Shown: positions 46,738 to 58,134 of the stretch, piece by piece | How the letters are laid out: each line of letters starts with the position of its first letter | Numbering within the stretch: position 1 is the stretch's first letter | DNA from: Rhizophagus irregularis | Lineage: Eukaryota; Glomeromycota; Glomeromycetes; Glomerales; Glomeraceae | NCBI RefSeq assembly: GCF_026210795.1 | Contig: NC_089447.1 | Span: 3,226,501 to 3,290,500, forward strand | Direction of reading: 5' to 3' | Length of the DNA stretch: 64,000 nucleotides | Notes under the pieces: generated by a model | Seen by the model: the letters and a program-made list of their open reading frames with translations, nothing else | What the model was told of the DNA's origin: nothing | The model's database searches: none | Program-made: the position numbers and the translations under genes

Positions 46738-47001
46738 CAGGGACGATGATTTTTTGTGATCACAGAATTTCACAGAAAATCACAAAATTTGGCTATAAAA
46801 TGTTGATAATTTTCAAGTTTTTGGCCTGATTTAGGATTTGAAATTATTATAATTCCGGCAGACACTAAATTTGGCCAGAATTTATGAATCGTAATGTTGG
46901 CCAACCTTGCATAATTCTGGCCAAATCACAAAATTTCACAAAATTTACTTTTATCACACACAAAATTTACTTTATACCGCCGCAAAAAATCATCGTCCCT
47001 G
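46738..47001. mobile_element. 264 bp hAT MITE, family CAGGGACGATGA
   Basis: Perfect 19 bp inverted ends CAGGGACGATGATTTTTTG / CAAAAAATCATCGTCCCTG, and the octamer TATAGTAG on both sides (46730-46737 and 47002-47009). The duplicated octamer is made of the last five bases of the pogo target and the first three bases of hAT copy 1, so this is the youngest of three nested insertions. The interior has GGCCAGAATT and CACAAAATTTCACA repeats and no coding. Confidence 0.92.
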
Positions 47002-47938
47002 TATAGTAGTGATCCCAGGCGAAACCGAAATATTTAGTCATGTGATGAAACTGAAATTATTTCATCAATGCATTTCAAATTACGAAATTCTGAAATATTT
47101 CGTTACATGACTAAACCGAAATTATAACTAAACTGAAAAATATATTTTTAGTTTTTTTTTTATTTTACAAATAAATCGACATGTTTTCAAACACAATTTA
47201 GTAAAATTTATTAAATATTATACATACAATATGATAAAATATTAACAAATAAACACAGCTTTATAACAATATTATTATATTATACACTATAAAATAATCA
47301 CTCATTTAGTACAAGGCATCTCTCACGATACCATAATCTTTTATCCTATATGAATAAAATTGTACCAATCCTTTTATAGATTTCTATATACTGACACAAT
47401 GCATTCCATATCTAACTTATCAAACTTACCATCCTTCATAAATCAACTAATCCATCAAATCTAACTATAATCTTTACAAGTCACAATTTTGGCTCTCGAC
47501 ATACTTTAATGTCCTTGTAACTAAATTTATAATTACTCTAACTACAAAACCTTTCCAAGTCACAATTTCTGTCCTCAGCGTACTTTAAATGTCCTAAAGT
47601 TAAACTGTTGTTTAGTAACTGACTACTATTATATCTGCGAAATTGTCAGATTATTCTAACTTCCAAGTTAGATAGATTTTAAAAATAGACGAAGAGTTGA
47701 AAAAAATTGATCATCTGATCAATATTATATTGGATTATCATGTAGCACAGTTTTGATACAGACTATAAAACTTTAATTATGATCAAATCAACGATAATCA
47801 ATAACTGTTAAAATAAAAAAAATCCACAAAACATGACTACATGAGATACCAAATGACTTTATATATTGCCAAAAGTCACGTCAATGTATTACTTTTGCTG
47901 TTTTGCTATATTCATAAACATTCAATATTCTATAAAAA

Positions 47939-50415
47939 ATGGATACTCCAACTGAACAACAAAAGAAAAAAGATGGTCGTTCTCAAAGAAAAGTATGGAG
48001 ACATTATGAGAAGAAACCGCTCAAGTCTGATGGTCATTTTTTGGCTAAATGTAATTATTGTAGGACATATTGGCCTCATGGTCATTCAAATAAGCTAAAA
48101 GATCATTTAGCAAACAACTGTAAAGAAGTTTCAGAACTTGTTCATTCATTCTACTTAGATGTAGTTTCTGCGCAGAATTTTGGAAGGGAAGATACCTTTT
48201 CTTCGCCAGAAAATAGTAAAAAAAGAAAAACTCAGGTGGACCAGCGGGAGTTAACTGATTGGTTTAAGTCAACTCTCAAAAAAAAGCTTCTATTACTCGT
48301 GCTCTTGTATACGCATTTATATGTTGCAGTATTCTGTTCTCAATTATTGAGAATCCATTTTTTATTGAATTTCTCCACGAAATGAGACCAGGATATGAGC
48401 CTCCAACAAGCGAATTGCTGAGTAGTTGACTTTTAAATCAAAAAACAGCAAGAATTAATGACAAGATTAAGGAAATCATTAAAAATTCTGAGAATTTAAC
48501 ACTTGGTAAGTTTTATTATCAAATGAATTTTTAAAAATTTAAAAATTTTAAATTCTAATTGTTTAACTCTTTAAGCACTTGATGGCTGAACAAATCCGAA
48601 TGGTGTTTCTGTTTATAACTGTATAATCCTAACTCCTGATCGAGAACAATACCTTTATGCTCTTTATGACTATTTAGGTGATCATCATACAGGAGATTTT
48701 CTTGCAAGCCAAATTACGGATATTATCAAAAAAATTGGTCCTGAAAAAGTTTTTGCATTAGTTACTAATAATACCGTGAATTGCGTTAAAGCAAGGGAAA
48801 TTATTATGAATCAATTTCCAAACATTATTAATTTTTGTGCATTGTTCATTTCATCAATTTAGTAACCAAACAGATTATGGATATGTTTCAAATTCTATAA
48901 AATAATTATGAATTATTGTTAAAAATTCATTTTTTTAACCTTTTTTTTTTAATTTTAGAATATGATTTGGCTAAAATAACGATCAGTAGCTGTAATCAGA
49001 TTACATCATTCTTTAAACGTTCTTATATAGTAGGAAAATTGTTGACCAATGCTACTACTACATTACAAATCGTAGGAGGAGGGCTTAAAACATACTGTGA
49101 AACAAAATGGACTTCTATGTATGAAGTTGTAAGTTCCATGTCTTGTTTACGAATAGCACTAAAACATGTAAGTTTATTTCAATATCTATAAATTCTTATT
49201 TTGTTATTGTAATATTACTGATTATTAATAATATTTCGTAAAATATTTATAGGTTTTGAAGAATAATCCTAATGAAATCACAAATAAAAGTGTTAGACGA
49301 AATATTCGAAGCTCAAAAATTTTCTCAAATGTTGATAAATTAACTAAAGTTCTAAAGCTGATTAAAACTGCAATTACCTTACTTAAAACTTAAAAGTGCC
49401 AATGCAAACCTTACTGATTGCTTTCTTCAATTGATTTTAATAGCAAATACTATTAAAAAATTACCATCTCGAGAAATGGTAGAATTTCATCAACATTGTA
49501 TCAAATCATTTAACAAATATTGGGACAAGTTTGATTTAAAAATCTATATTTTGGCATATTTTTTACATCCTGCCTATCGCAGTTAGTAAAATCCTAATTT
49601 TTTAATGAAATTATTCATTAAAAAAAATAAATTGATTTTTTTATAAATATTTAATAGCATGTAGATTAAAAGCAGTATATTAGAAAACTATCACTACTAC
49701 CGCGGCTCAGATTTGGCAAAATAATGGTGGTGACAAGAAGTCATGTAATCGTCTTTTAGCACAAATACGTAATTATGAATTGCAAAAGAGTCCATATAAT
49801 CAAGAGATTGATAGCCATTTTAAAACACCAATAAGTTGGTGGCTTAAAATCAAAGACAAGTATGATTATCTTCCTGCATTGGCTATAATAGTGTTTTCTA
49901 TCACTTCACATAGTACAGGATGCGAAAGAATTTTTTCTACTCTTGGCTGGTTATATGGTACATGACAGCAATGATTAAGACTTTTAAAGATTGAGGCTAT
50001 GGCAAAAATTTGGTTGTTTTATGTATCTAATATTAAAAATGAGCTTACTTATGTTGGTCAACAATATACAGTGGACAAAGTGCATGAAATGATTAATGAT
50101 TCAACATTTTTACAATTTAAAGAGGAGGAAGATGAAATTGATAATAGAAGAAATATTCCTATTTCAGAAATTCCTAATCATGAAGTATGGGTTTTGATTA
50201 TTGAAGAAATGTTTAATTTAAAAAATGCAGTAAAATGTTTGAATAATAATGGTGAAAATTCAGATAATAGTGATATTAATGATGATGTTAATAAAACTGA
50301 TGGTGAAAATGAACTAGACGATAGTAAAAATGTAGAAATGGAAAGTAATTATGATGTTAAAGAATTAATTCAACAATATTCACTTGATAATGAATTAGAA
50401 GGAGACACTTTATAA
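47939..50415 (+). pseudogene. hAT transposase, copy 1 (inactive)
   Basis: Remnant of a BED-zinc-finger hAT transposase, the enzyme that cuts and reinserts this element. ATG at 47939 begins MDTPTEQQKKK; the BED finger (CNYCRTYW ... HLANNC) lies in the first 65 codons. A frameshift follows near codon 116. Later segments in order: LDG-stop-TNPNGVSVY; YLYALYDYLGDHHTGDFLAS; KVFALVTNNTVNCVKA, where copy 2 has TDNAAN, so the conserved Asp is lost; CETKWTSMYEVVSSM; WWLKIKDKYDYLPALAI; and the C-terminal dimerisation motif SHSTGCERIFSTLGWLYGT, followed by a stop. The acidic tail ends at 50415. Short intron-like gaps remain (e.g. GTAAGTTTTATTATC...TTTAAG). More decayed than copy 2. Confidence 0.85.
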
Positions 50416-50921
50416 TCAATTTTATATTAGAAATCATATTTTTTTCACATGCTTATAACTTTTTTGATAATAATATGTTGAAAATTGTGTTACATTTTCT
50501 TTGAAATTTATTAAAATTATATATTTACTAAATGTAAAATAAAATAATTATACTATAATTGGCTAGTTTACTAAACCTTAAATACTATGTTGTACTATAA
50601 ATATATTTCATTATTTCGGATATACATTTAAGTTTCAGAATAAGTTTAGGTTTTGGAATAAATTTATCCTTCAAAAAAAAAAGATGAAATATTTCAGATT
50701 GAAAAAAATAGTTTCGCCCGATATTACTACTATATAGGATAGATTTTAATAATAAAGTATTTTGAACATTCAACTGGTGTGACTATATAGTAGAATGTGA
50801 CTATAACAGAAGTGACTATAGAGGGAGTTGACTGTATAATGTACAATAAAAATAAATATAGTAATAAACTAAAAAATATGTATATAATGTTTTGGTTAAT
50901 TTTATTTGTTTAGGCTTATTA

Positions 50922-51598
50922 GGACCCCGGACATCACATATATAACTCACATTTGAGTTTTAGCAAATTCAATCAAAATTAGGTTAAACTCATAATTTTA
51001 GATAGAGCAAATTGATTGAAAATTAATTAATAGTCATAATTATGAGTTTTAGCAAATTGTGTTGATTTTACAAAGTCATATTTTATATTTGAGCAAATTG
51101 GTACCTTTTTTTGAATTTAACTTATCCTTTTTTTTTAACTATTATTGATAATATTTTTAAAAATATTAGTTTCGGGGTCCGGGTTATATTTTGGCCAAAA
51201 TTAAGCATAATGCAGGCCAAAACCTGTCTGATTAGTTTCGCAACATTTTTTTTATTTTCAGTTTTTTGCGACTATCTCGGCATTTAGTGATCCGATTCAT
51301 GCAGATTTTTTTTTAATTTGTAGAGCTCGATGAGGGCTACAAAACAAAAAACAAAAAAATGTTCGCATAAATTGGACCACTGGATGCCGAGATAATCACA
51401 AAAAACGTGATTTTTTTTTTGAAATTTAGGCCAATTTGCTAAAAAGTTACACTCATATTTTGAGTTTTAGCAAATTAGTATAGATTTAAAATGTGATAAT
51501 TTGATTTTTAACAAATTAGGTTTATTTTAGCAGGAGCAAAAAGTGCTAAATTCATGCAGATCAGTTATTATGAGTTATATATGTGATGTCCGGGTTCT
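50922..51598. mobile_element. Mutator-like MITE with 9 bp duplication
   Basis: GGCTTATTA is duplicated exactly (50913-50921 and 51599-51607). The ends share CCCGGACATCACATATATAA in inverted order (about 28 bp with mismatches in the outermost bases). An internal foldback (51240-51430) contains CGGCATTTAGTGATCC and CACTGGATGCCGAGATAATC around AGCTCGATGAGGGCTACA. Repeated GAGTTTTAGCAAATT words fill the subterminal parts. The 9 bp duplication suggests the Mutator superfamily. Confidence 0.85.
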
Positions 51599-51607
51599 GG
51601 CTTATTA

Positions 51608-52261
51608 CTAGAGAATTTAGTATCATTTTTTTAATTTGATAATTTTTTTTTATTTTTATTGTATCATTTTTCTATTTAGAATTTAACATAAATTTTTATA
51701 ATAAATACTTATTTAATGGAAGTTTAAAATATAAAAATGCTTTTTTCATAAAATTAAGATGATTAATACCTTTTTTATTTTATTACTAATTTGCTATTTG
51801 TCTTCTAATATTTATTTTTGATTGATTTAATATTAATACTTTTTTTGTTTATCTCTATTTTATTTTATTAGTATTTTCTAGTTTTGCAATTTCTTATTTA
51901 AATTCAGCTATTTTTTGGATATTTCATTTTCTTTATATTTTTTTTAATTATCATTATATTATATTTTAAATATTATTATAGCAAATAATAAATATTAAAT
52001 AATTTGATAATATAAACTTATATAATTATTATAATTATAAAATTATACTTAGGGGAGTTACATATATTACATAATATTCAGTTTAATATAAACTTACTTC
52101 CCTACTCCCCCTTGTCAGATTTAATAACCAATCAAATTATAATATTTATAAATTATATAATTTATTAAGTGTAACATAAGATTTTGGTTACTTCCTTCCT
52201 CTTTGATAATTACGTAATATCTGTAAGCTCCCTTAAACTATATATCAATTTTGATGATACA
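51608..52261. other. A/T-rich interval
   Basis: Very A/T-rich DNA between the Mutator-like MITE and hAT copy 2. No gene or element end recognised, apart from the short GTTACTTCC..CTCCCTTAAAC patch at 52190-52240. Confidence 0.4.
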
Positions 52262-52744
52262 GTATTTATTAGTAATCCCGGGCGAAACCGAAATATTTAG
52301 TCATGTGACGAAACCGAAATTGTTTCGTCAATGCATTTCAAATTACAAAATTCCAAAATATTTCGTCACATGACTAAACCGAAATTATGACTAAACTGAA
52401 AAATATATTTTTAGTTTTTTTTTTTATTTTACAAATAAATTGACATGTTTTCAAACACAATTTAGTAAAATTTATTAAATATTATACATACAATATGATA
52501 AAATATTAACAAATAAACACAGCTTTATAACAATATTATTATATTATACACCATAAAATAATCACCCGTTCAGTACAAGACATCTCTCACGATACCATAA
52601 TCTTTCATTCCATATGAATAAAATTGTACCAATCCTTTTATAGATTTCTATATATCGACACGATGCATTCCATATCTAACTTACCAAACTTACCATCCCT
52701 CATAAATTAACTAATCCATTAAATCTAACTATAATCTTTACAAG

Positions 52745-52960
52745 TAAGGTTGCTTGTCTAAACCTCTTCAAAATCCTACGATTGGTTTCGTCAAAATTTT
52801 ACTATAGATTTATTATAGTTTTGGCAGAGTTTCGGCAGTTTCGCCATTCTCCAAAGTTTCGCCAGTTTTTTAATATAACTTTAATATAGTTTCAGCAGAA
52901 TTTCGCTTTTTGGCGAAACGCCATCTTGCCTAAACCCCTAGGTTTCGGCAAGCAACCTTA
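52745..52960. mobile_element. hAT MITE, family TAAGGTTGCTTG, inside hAT copy 2
   Basis: Ends TAAGGTTGCTTG / CAAGCAACCTTA, with TTTACAAG duplicated exactly (52737-52744 and 52961-52968). hAT copy 1 has the intact empty site CTTTACAAGTCAC at 47472-47484, so the insertion happened after the two copies separated. The interior contains TTTCGCC/GGCGAAAC repeats. Confidence 0.95.
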
Positions 52961-53409
52961 TTTACAAGTCACTCGGCGTACTTTAATGTCCTCGTAACTA
53001 AATCTATAATTACTCTAACTACAAAACCTTTCTGAGTAACAATTTCTGCCTTCAGCGTACTTTGAACGTCCTAAAGTTAAACTGTTGTTTAGTAACTGAC
53101 TACTACTGCGAAATTGTCAGATTATTTCAACTTCCAAGTTAGATAGGTTTAAAAATAGACAAAGAGTTGAAAAAAATTGATCATCTGATCAATATTATAT
53201 TGGATTATCATGTAGCACAGTTTTGATACGGACTGTAAAACTTTAATTATGATCAAATCAATGATAATCAATAACTGTTAAAATAGAAAAAAACCCACGA
53301 GGCACGACCGTACGAGATACCAAATGACTTTATATATTGCCAAAAGTCACGTCAATGTATTACTTTCGCTGTTTTGCTATATTCATAAATGTTCAATATT
53401 CTATAAAAA

Positions 53410-55890
53410 ATGGACACTCCAACTGAACAACAAAAGAAGAAAGGTGGTCGTCCTCAAAGTGAAGTATGGAGACATTATGAGAAGAAACCGCTCAAGTCTG
53501 CTGGTCATTTTTCGGCCAAATGTAATTATTGTAGGACATATTGGCCTCGTGATCATCCAAATGAGCTAGAAGATCACTTAGCAAACAACTGTAGAAAAGT
53601 TCCAGAACTTGTTCATTCGTTCTACTTAGGTGTAGTTTCTGCGCAGAATTTTGGAAGGGAAGATACCTTTTCTTCGCCAGAAAATAGTAAAAAAAGAAAA
53701 ACTCAGGTGGACCAGCGGGAGTTAACTCATTGGTTTAAGTCAACTAACATAAATTCTCAAAAAAAGGCTTCTATTACTCGTGCTCTTGTGCACACATTTA
53801 TATGTTGCGGTATTCTGTTCTCAATTATTGAGAATCCATTTTTTATTGAATTTCTCCACGAAATGAGACCAGGATATGAGCCTCCAACAAGCGAATTGCT
53901 GAGTAGTTGACTTTTAAATCAAAAAACAGCAAGAATTAATGACAAGATTAAGGAAATCATTAAAAATTCTGAGAATTTAACACTTGGTAAGTTTTGTTAT
54001 CAAATGAATTTTTAAAAATTTAAAAATTTTAAATTCTAATTGTTTAACTCTTTAAGCACTTGATGGCTGAACAAATCCGAATGGTGTTTCTGTTTATAAC
54101 TATATAATCCTAACTCCTGATCGAGAACAATACCTTTATGCTCTTTATGACTATTTAGGTGATCATCATACAGGAGATTTTCTTGCAAGCCAAATTACGG
54201 ATATTATCAAAAAAATTGGCCCTGAAAAAGTTTTTGCATTAGTTACTGATAATGCTGCGAATTGCGTTAAAGCAAGGGAAATTGTTACGAACCAATTTCC
54301 AAACATTATTAATTTTTGGTGCATTGTTCATTTCATCAATTTAGTAACCAAACAGATTATGGATATGTTTCAAATTCTATAAAATAATTATGAATTATTG
54401 TTAAAAATTCATTTTTTTAACCTTTTTTTTTTAATTTTAGAATATGATTTGGCTAAAATAACGATCAGTAGCTGTAATCAGATTACATCATTCTTTAAAC
54501 GTTCTCATATAGTAGGAAAATTATTGTCTGATGCTACTACTACATTACAAATCGTAGGAGAAGGGCTTAAAACATACTGTGAAACAAAATGGACTTCTAT
54601 GTATGAAGTTATAAGTTCCATGTCTCGTTTACGAATAGCACTAGAACATGTGAGTTTATTTCAATATCTATAAATTCTTATTTTGTTATTGTAATATTAC
54701 TGATTATTAATAATATTTCGTAAAATATTTATAGGTTTTGAAGAATAATCCTAATGAAATCACAAATAAAAGTGTTAGACGAAATATTCGAAGTTCAGAA
54801 TTTTTCTCAAACGTTGATAAATTAACCAAAGTTTTAAAGCCGATTAAAACTGCAATTATCTTACTTGAAAGTGCTAATGCAAACCTTGCTGATTGCTTTC
54901 TTCAATTGATTTTAATAGCAAATACTATTAAAAAATTACCATCTCGAGAAATGGTAGAATTTCATCAACATTGTATCGAATCATTTAACAAATATTGGGA
55001 CAAGTTTGATTTAAAAATCTATATTTTGGCTTATTTTTTACATCCTGCCTATCGCAGTTAGTAAAATCCTAATTTTTTAATGAAATTATTCATTAAAAAA
55101 AATAAATTGATTTTTTTATAAATATTTAATAGCACGTAGATTAAAAGCAGTATATTAGAAAACTATCACTACTATCGCAGCTAAGATTTGGCAAAATAAT
55201 GGTGGTGACAAGAGGTCATGTAATCGTCTTTTAGCACAAATACGTAATTATGAATTGCAAAAGAGTCTATATAATCAAGAGATTGATAGCCATCTTAAAA
55301 CACCAATAAGTTGGTGGCTTAAAATCAAAGACAAGTATGATTATCTTCCTGCATTGGCTATAATAGTGTTTTCTATCACTCCACATAGTGCAGAATGCGA
55401 AAGAATTTTTTCCACTCTTGGCTGGTTATATGGTACACGACGGCAACGATTAGGACTTTTAAAGGTTGAGGCTATGGCAAAAATTCGGTCATTTTATGTA
55501 TCTAATATTAAAAATGAGCTTGCTTATGTTGGTCAATAATATACAGAGGACGAAGTGCATGAAATGATTAATGATTCAACATTTTTACAATTTGAAGAGG
55601 AGGAAGATGAAATTGATAATAGAAGAAATATTCCTATTTCAGAAATTCCTAATCATGAAGTACGGGTTTTAATTATTGAAGAAATGTTTAATTTAAAAAA
55701 TGCAGTAAAATGTTTGAATAATGATGGTGAAAATTCGGATGATAGTGATATTAATGATGATGTTAATGAAACTGATGGTGAAGATGAACTAGATGATAGT
55801 GAAAATGTAGAAATGGAAAGTAATTATGATGTTAAAGAATTAATTCAACAATATTCACTTGATAATGAATTAGAAGGAGACACTTTATAA
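53410..55890 (+). pseudogene. hAT transposase, copy 2 (nearly intact, with stops)
   Basis: ATG at 53410 begins MDTPTEQQKKKGGRPQSEVW. The BED finger is CNYCRTYW ... HLANNC (codons 38-62). The first block runs to LLSS-stop at 53908; the frame continues LLNQKTARINDKIKEI, an intron-like gap (53987-54056, GTAAGT...TTTAAG) and ALDG-stop-TNPNGVSV, where TGA replaces the Trp expected in the D-G-W motif. Then come LVTDNAANCVKA with the conserved Asp, FINLVTKQIMDMFQIL-stop, CETKWTSMYEVISSM, LPSREMVEFHQHCIESF, a stop in AVY-stop-KTITT, SWWLKIKDKYDYLPALAIIV, and the C-terminal dimerisation region PHSAECERIFSTLGWLYGT with RRQRLGLLKVEAMAK. After a last stop at VGQ comes an acidic tail ending at 55890. Two stops (LLSS, DG) are shared with copy 1. 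Confidence 0.88.
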
Positions 55891-56689
55891 TCAATTTTAT
55901 ATTAGAAATCGTATTTTTTTCACATGCTTATAACTTTTTTGATAATAATATGTTGAAAATTGTGTTACATTTTCTTTGAAATTTATTAAAATTATACATT
56001 TACTAAACGTAAAATAAAATAATTATACTATAATTGGCTAGTTTACTAAACCTTAAATACTATGTTGTACTATAAATACATATTTCGTCATTTCGGATAT
56101 ACATTTAAGTTTCGGAATAAGTTTAGATTTCGGAATAAATTTATCCTTCAAAAAAAAAAGACGAAATATTTCAGATTGAAAAAAATAGTTTCGCCCGGTA
56201 TCACTAGTATTTATGTAGGACTTAGGACAATTATAATAGAGGTCATATCTGTAATACTAATAAAAATTTGAAAAAAACATAAATTTAGTCATTTTATTAT
56301 ACATTTTTATCCTATAACCTTTATATAATACTAAAATATACTTTTTTATCATATAACATTAATATATATTTACGTTAAAATTTTATTTTTTTATTTATAG
56401 TATATCAATATCATATATGTTAATCATCTTTAAAATAAGGTAAATTTAGATATCACCTCTATATAATGTTTAAAATCTAGTAAATCAATAAAATACACAC
56501 TGTTTTATCAGGTAAAATTTATGCTATATGATGATAACTATATTATTTACAAGATCAAAATCAACATCAATTTTACAACAAAAAAACTATGTGTAAAAAT
56601 CCAAAAATTTCCAATATTAAAATAAAAATTACAAATCTATTACTAGAGATTAAAAGTAAAAATTGCCATCAAAAATCAAAAATAAGTTT

Positions 56690-57330
56690 GCTAAAAGATT
56701 AAGAATGAAGTTATACCACCAAAAAAGTACAAAATTATTACCAAGGTATGAAATCCAAGTACTTTCCAAGCTGAAATTTGAATTTTCCTAAAAAAAAGAA
56801 AGAAAAGAATATTAATAATTATTCAAAATCAAAAAAAAATAAAACAAAAAAAAAAGCTAATTACCAAAGTCTGAGGTTCTATGATTGCAAAATTCATGCC
56901 AATTGCCAAGGTCCATAAAAAAAAAAGTAAATTAATAATGTTTTAAAATCAAAAAATGCTAAAATGATAGACATTTATCGCAATTTTAAAATTAATACCA
57001 AAGTTCAAGTTAAAATATTCCTAAATAAAAGAAAGAAAATCCATTAATAATATTCTTAAATAAAAAAATAACGTTAAAACAAAAAAGAGAAAAAAACTCA
57101 ATCCACTTGTAACTTTAAGGTTTTTTGAAGTTTAAGTTCACTCTAAAAAAAAAAGAACATTAGTAAGGTTTATAGACAAAAAAATGCAAAAATAGTAAAA
57201 AAAAATTGAGAAATAATACCTTCATACATTCTTCATACTTATAATTTCAAAAATCTGTACCAATATCCAGAATGTTTTGTCATAAAAAAAAGAAAAGGAG
57301 AAAGAATATTATATATTTCAAGTAACAAAC
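56690..57330 (-). repeat. Array D, diverged intron/micro-exon-like units
   Basis: On the minus strand five or six units follow the same plan as arrays A-C: a T-rich tract ending TTTCTTTTTTTTAG or TTTTATTTAG, an exon-like segment (for example GAAAATTCAAATTTCAGCTT ... CATACCTTG, or GAATATTTTAACTTGAACTTTG) and a GTAATA or GTATTA start of the next gap. Exon-like segments again contain CTTGGA or CTTTGG. The units are old and differ in length, and I cannot place every junction. Confidence 0.6.
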
Positions 57331-57655
57331 GTAAAAATAATGAAACTCCCACTATTCCTATTTATGACTTTAGATTTTATACTATTAATACTGGAGGAGA
57401 GGAGAAAAAAAAATTTCAAAATAAAATTTTTTCTTCATACGTCACAAAATCAAGATCTCTACCAATGAAAACCCATAATGTAACAAGTAATATTATCACA
57501 AGTACGATAAAAAGCAAAATACTAACTGTTAAAATATACATTTTTATAATAAATCTATATATGACCTTGAATTTTTATCTGAAATTTTATACTTTTTTTT
57601 ACTATAACCTATTTTTGTAATATACTATTTTTGCATATAACATTTTCTTAAAATA

Positions 57656-58018
57656 CTTTACTAAAAATGGCCAATTTTTTGAAATATTTTTATAGATCTA
57701 AATACAATGGCTTTCAAAACAATTGTGCAATTATTTTGTAAAATTTTTAAAATATATCAAGATATATTTGAGGTATTTTTGAGATTAAAATATTAAAATA
57801 ATATCAAAATTAATTATATTATAATAATAAAATAATAACAAAAACATTAAAAAATTATTGTGATATTATTTTGAGTTATTTTTATAGACCTAGATACAAT
57901 ATAATTACAAAATAATAACAAAAATATAATAAAAACATTTTGATGTATTAAATGTATTTTTGTGGTATTTTAAAATTATTACAAAATCATTTCAAAAAAT
58001 TGGCCATTTTTAGTAAAG
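57656..58018 (+). mobile_element. 363 bp MITE, copy 1 (TA target)
   Basis: Ends CTTTACTAAAAATGGCCAAT / ATTGGCCATTTTTAGTAAAG, perfect over about 28 bp, with TA on both sides. Second arms inside contain TATAGA(T/C)CTA(A/G)ATACAAT. Nested within the element 56215-58108. Confidence 0.9.
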
Positions 58019-58134
58019 TATACATTTTTTTCATATAACCTACTCATTAAAAATACAAAATTTTATACTTATTTTACATATGACCCCTATTATAATTATC
58101 CAGGACCCTATTTATATAATAAACTTTTATCCTA

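Larger units (their letters stand above)
46735..50729 (+). mobile_element. BED-finger hAT transposon, copy 1
   Basis: The left end TAGTGATCCCAGGCGAAAC (now resumed at 47007 after a nested insertion) and the right end GTTTCGCCCGATATTACTA are inverted repeats with the YARNG start. The target CTATATAG is present once on each side (left copy ends at 46734, right copy 50730-50737). The transposase is listed separately. The sequence is about 90% or more identical by eye to copy 2 (52270-56206) over its full length apart from nested insertions. Confidence 0.88.
46545..50834. mobile_element. Pogo-like element, copy 4, truncated and split by a hAT
   Basis: 46545-46737 matches the inner part of copy 3 (ACTACCACCAT, AAGCTATGGTACATC, AGATTGTGACTATATAG), and 50730-50834 continues it (CTATATAGGATAGATTTTAA...GAGGGAGTTGACTG, then TA). 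The break is exactly at CTATATAG, duplicated by a hAT insertion (46735-50729). The pogo copy lacks its left terminus. Confidence 0.8.
52270..56206 (+). mobile_element. BED-finger hAT transposon, copy 2 (full length)
   Basis: The left end TAGTAATCCCGGGCGAAAC and the right end GTTTCGCCCGGTATCACTA are inverted repeats; GTATTTAT is duplicated exactly (52262-52269 and 56207-56214). Length is 3937 bp including a 216 bp MITE plus its 8 bp duplication. Subterminal GAAACCGAAAT and CGAAATATTTC repeats on both sides could be transposase-binding sites. Encodes the transposase remnant 53410-55890. Confidence 0.92.
56215..58108 (-). mobile_element. TIR element carrying a minus-strand intron-like array
   Basis: Inverted ends share AATTATAATAG(A/G)GGTCATAT and an AGGAC/GTCCT outer part; left from 56215 (GTAGGACTTAGGACAATTAT), right to 58108 (TATCCAGGACCC). 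TATTTAT lies on both sides (56208-56214 and 58109-58115), a possible duplication, although the left copy is also part of the hAT copy 2 duplication. The inside holds an array on the minus strand (56690-57330), TATAACCT-type repeats and a 363 bp MITE. No transposase. Confidence 0.55.
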
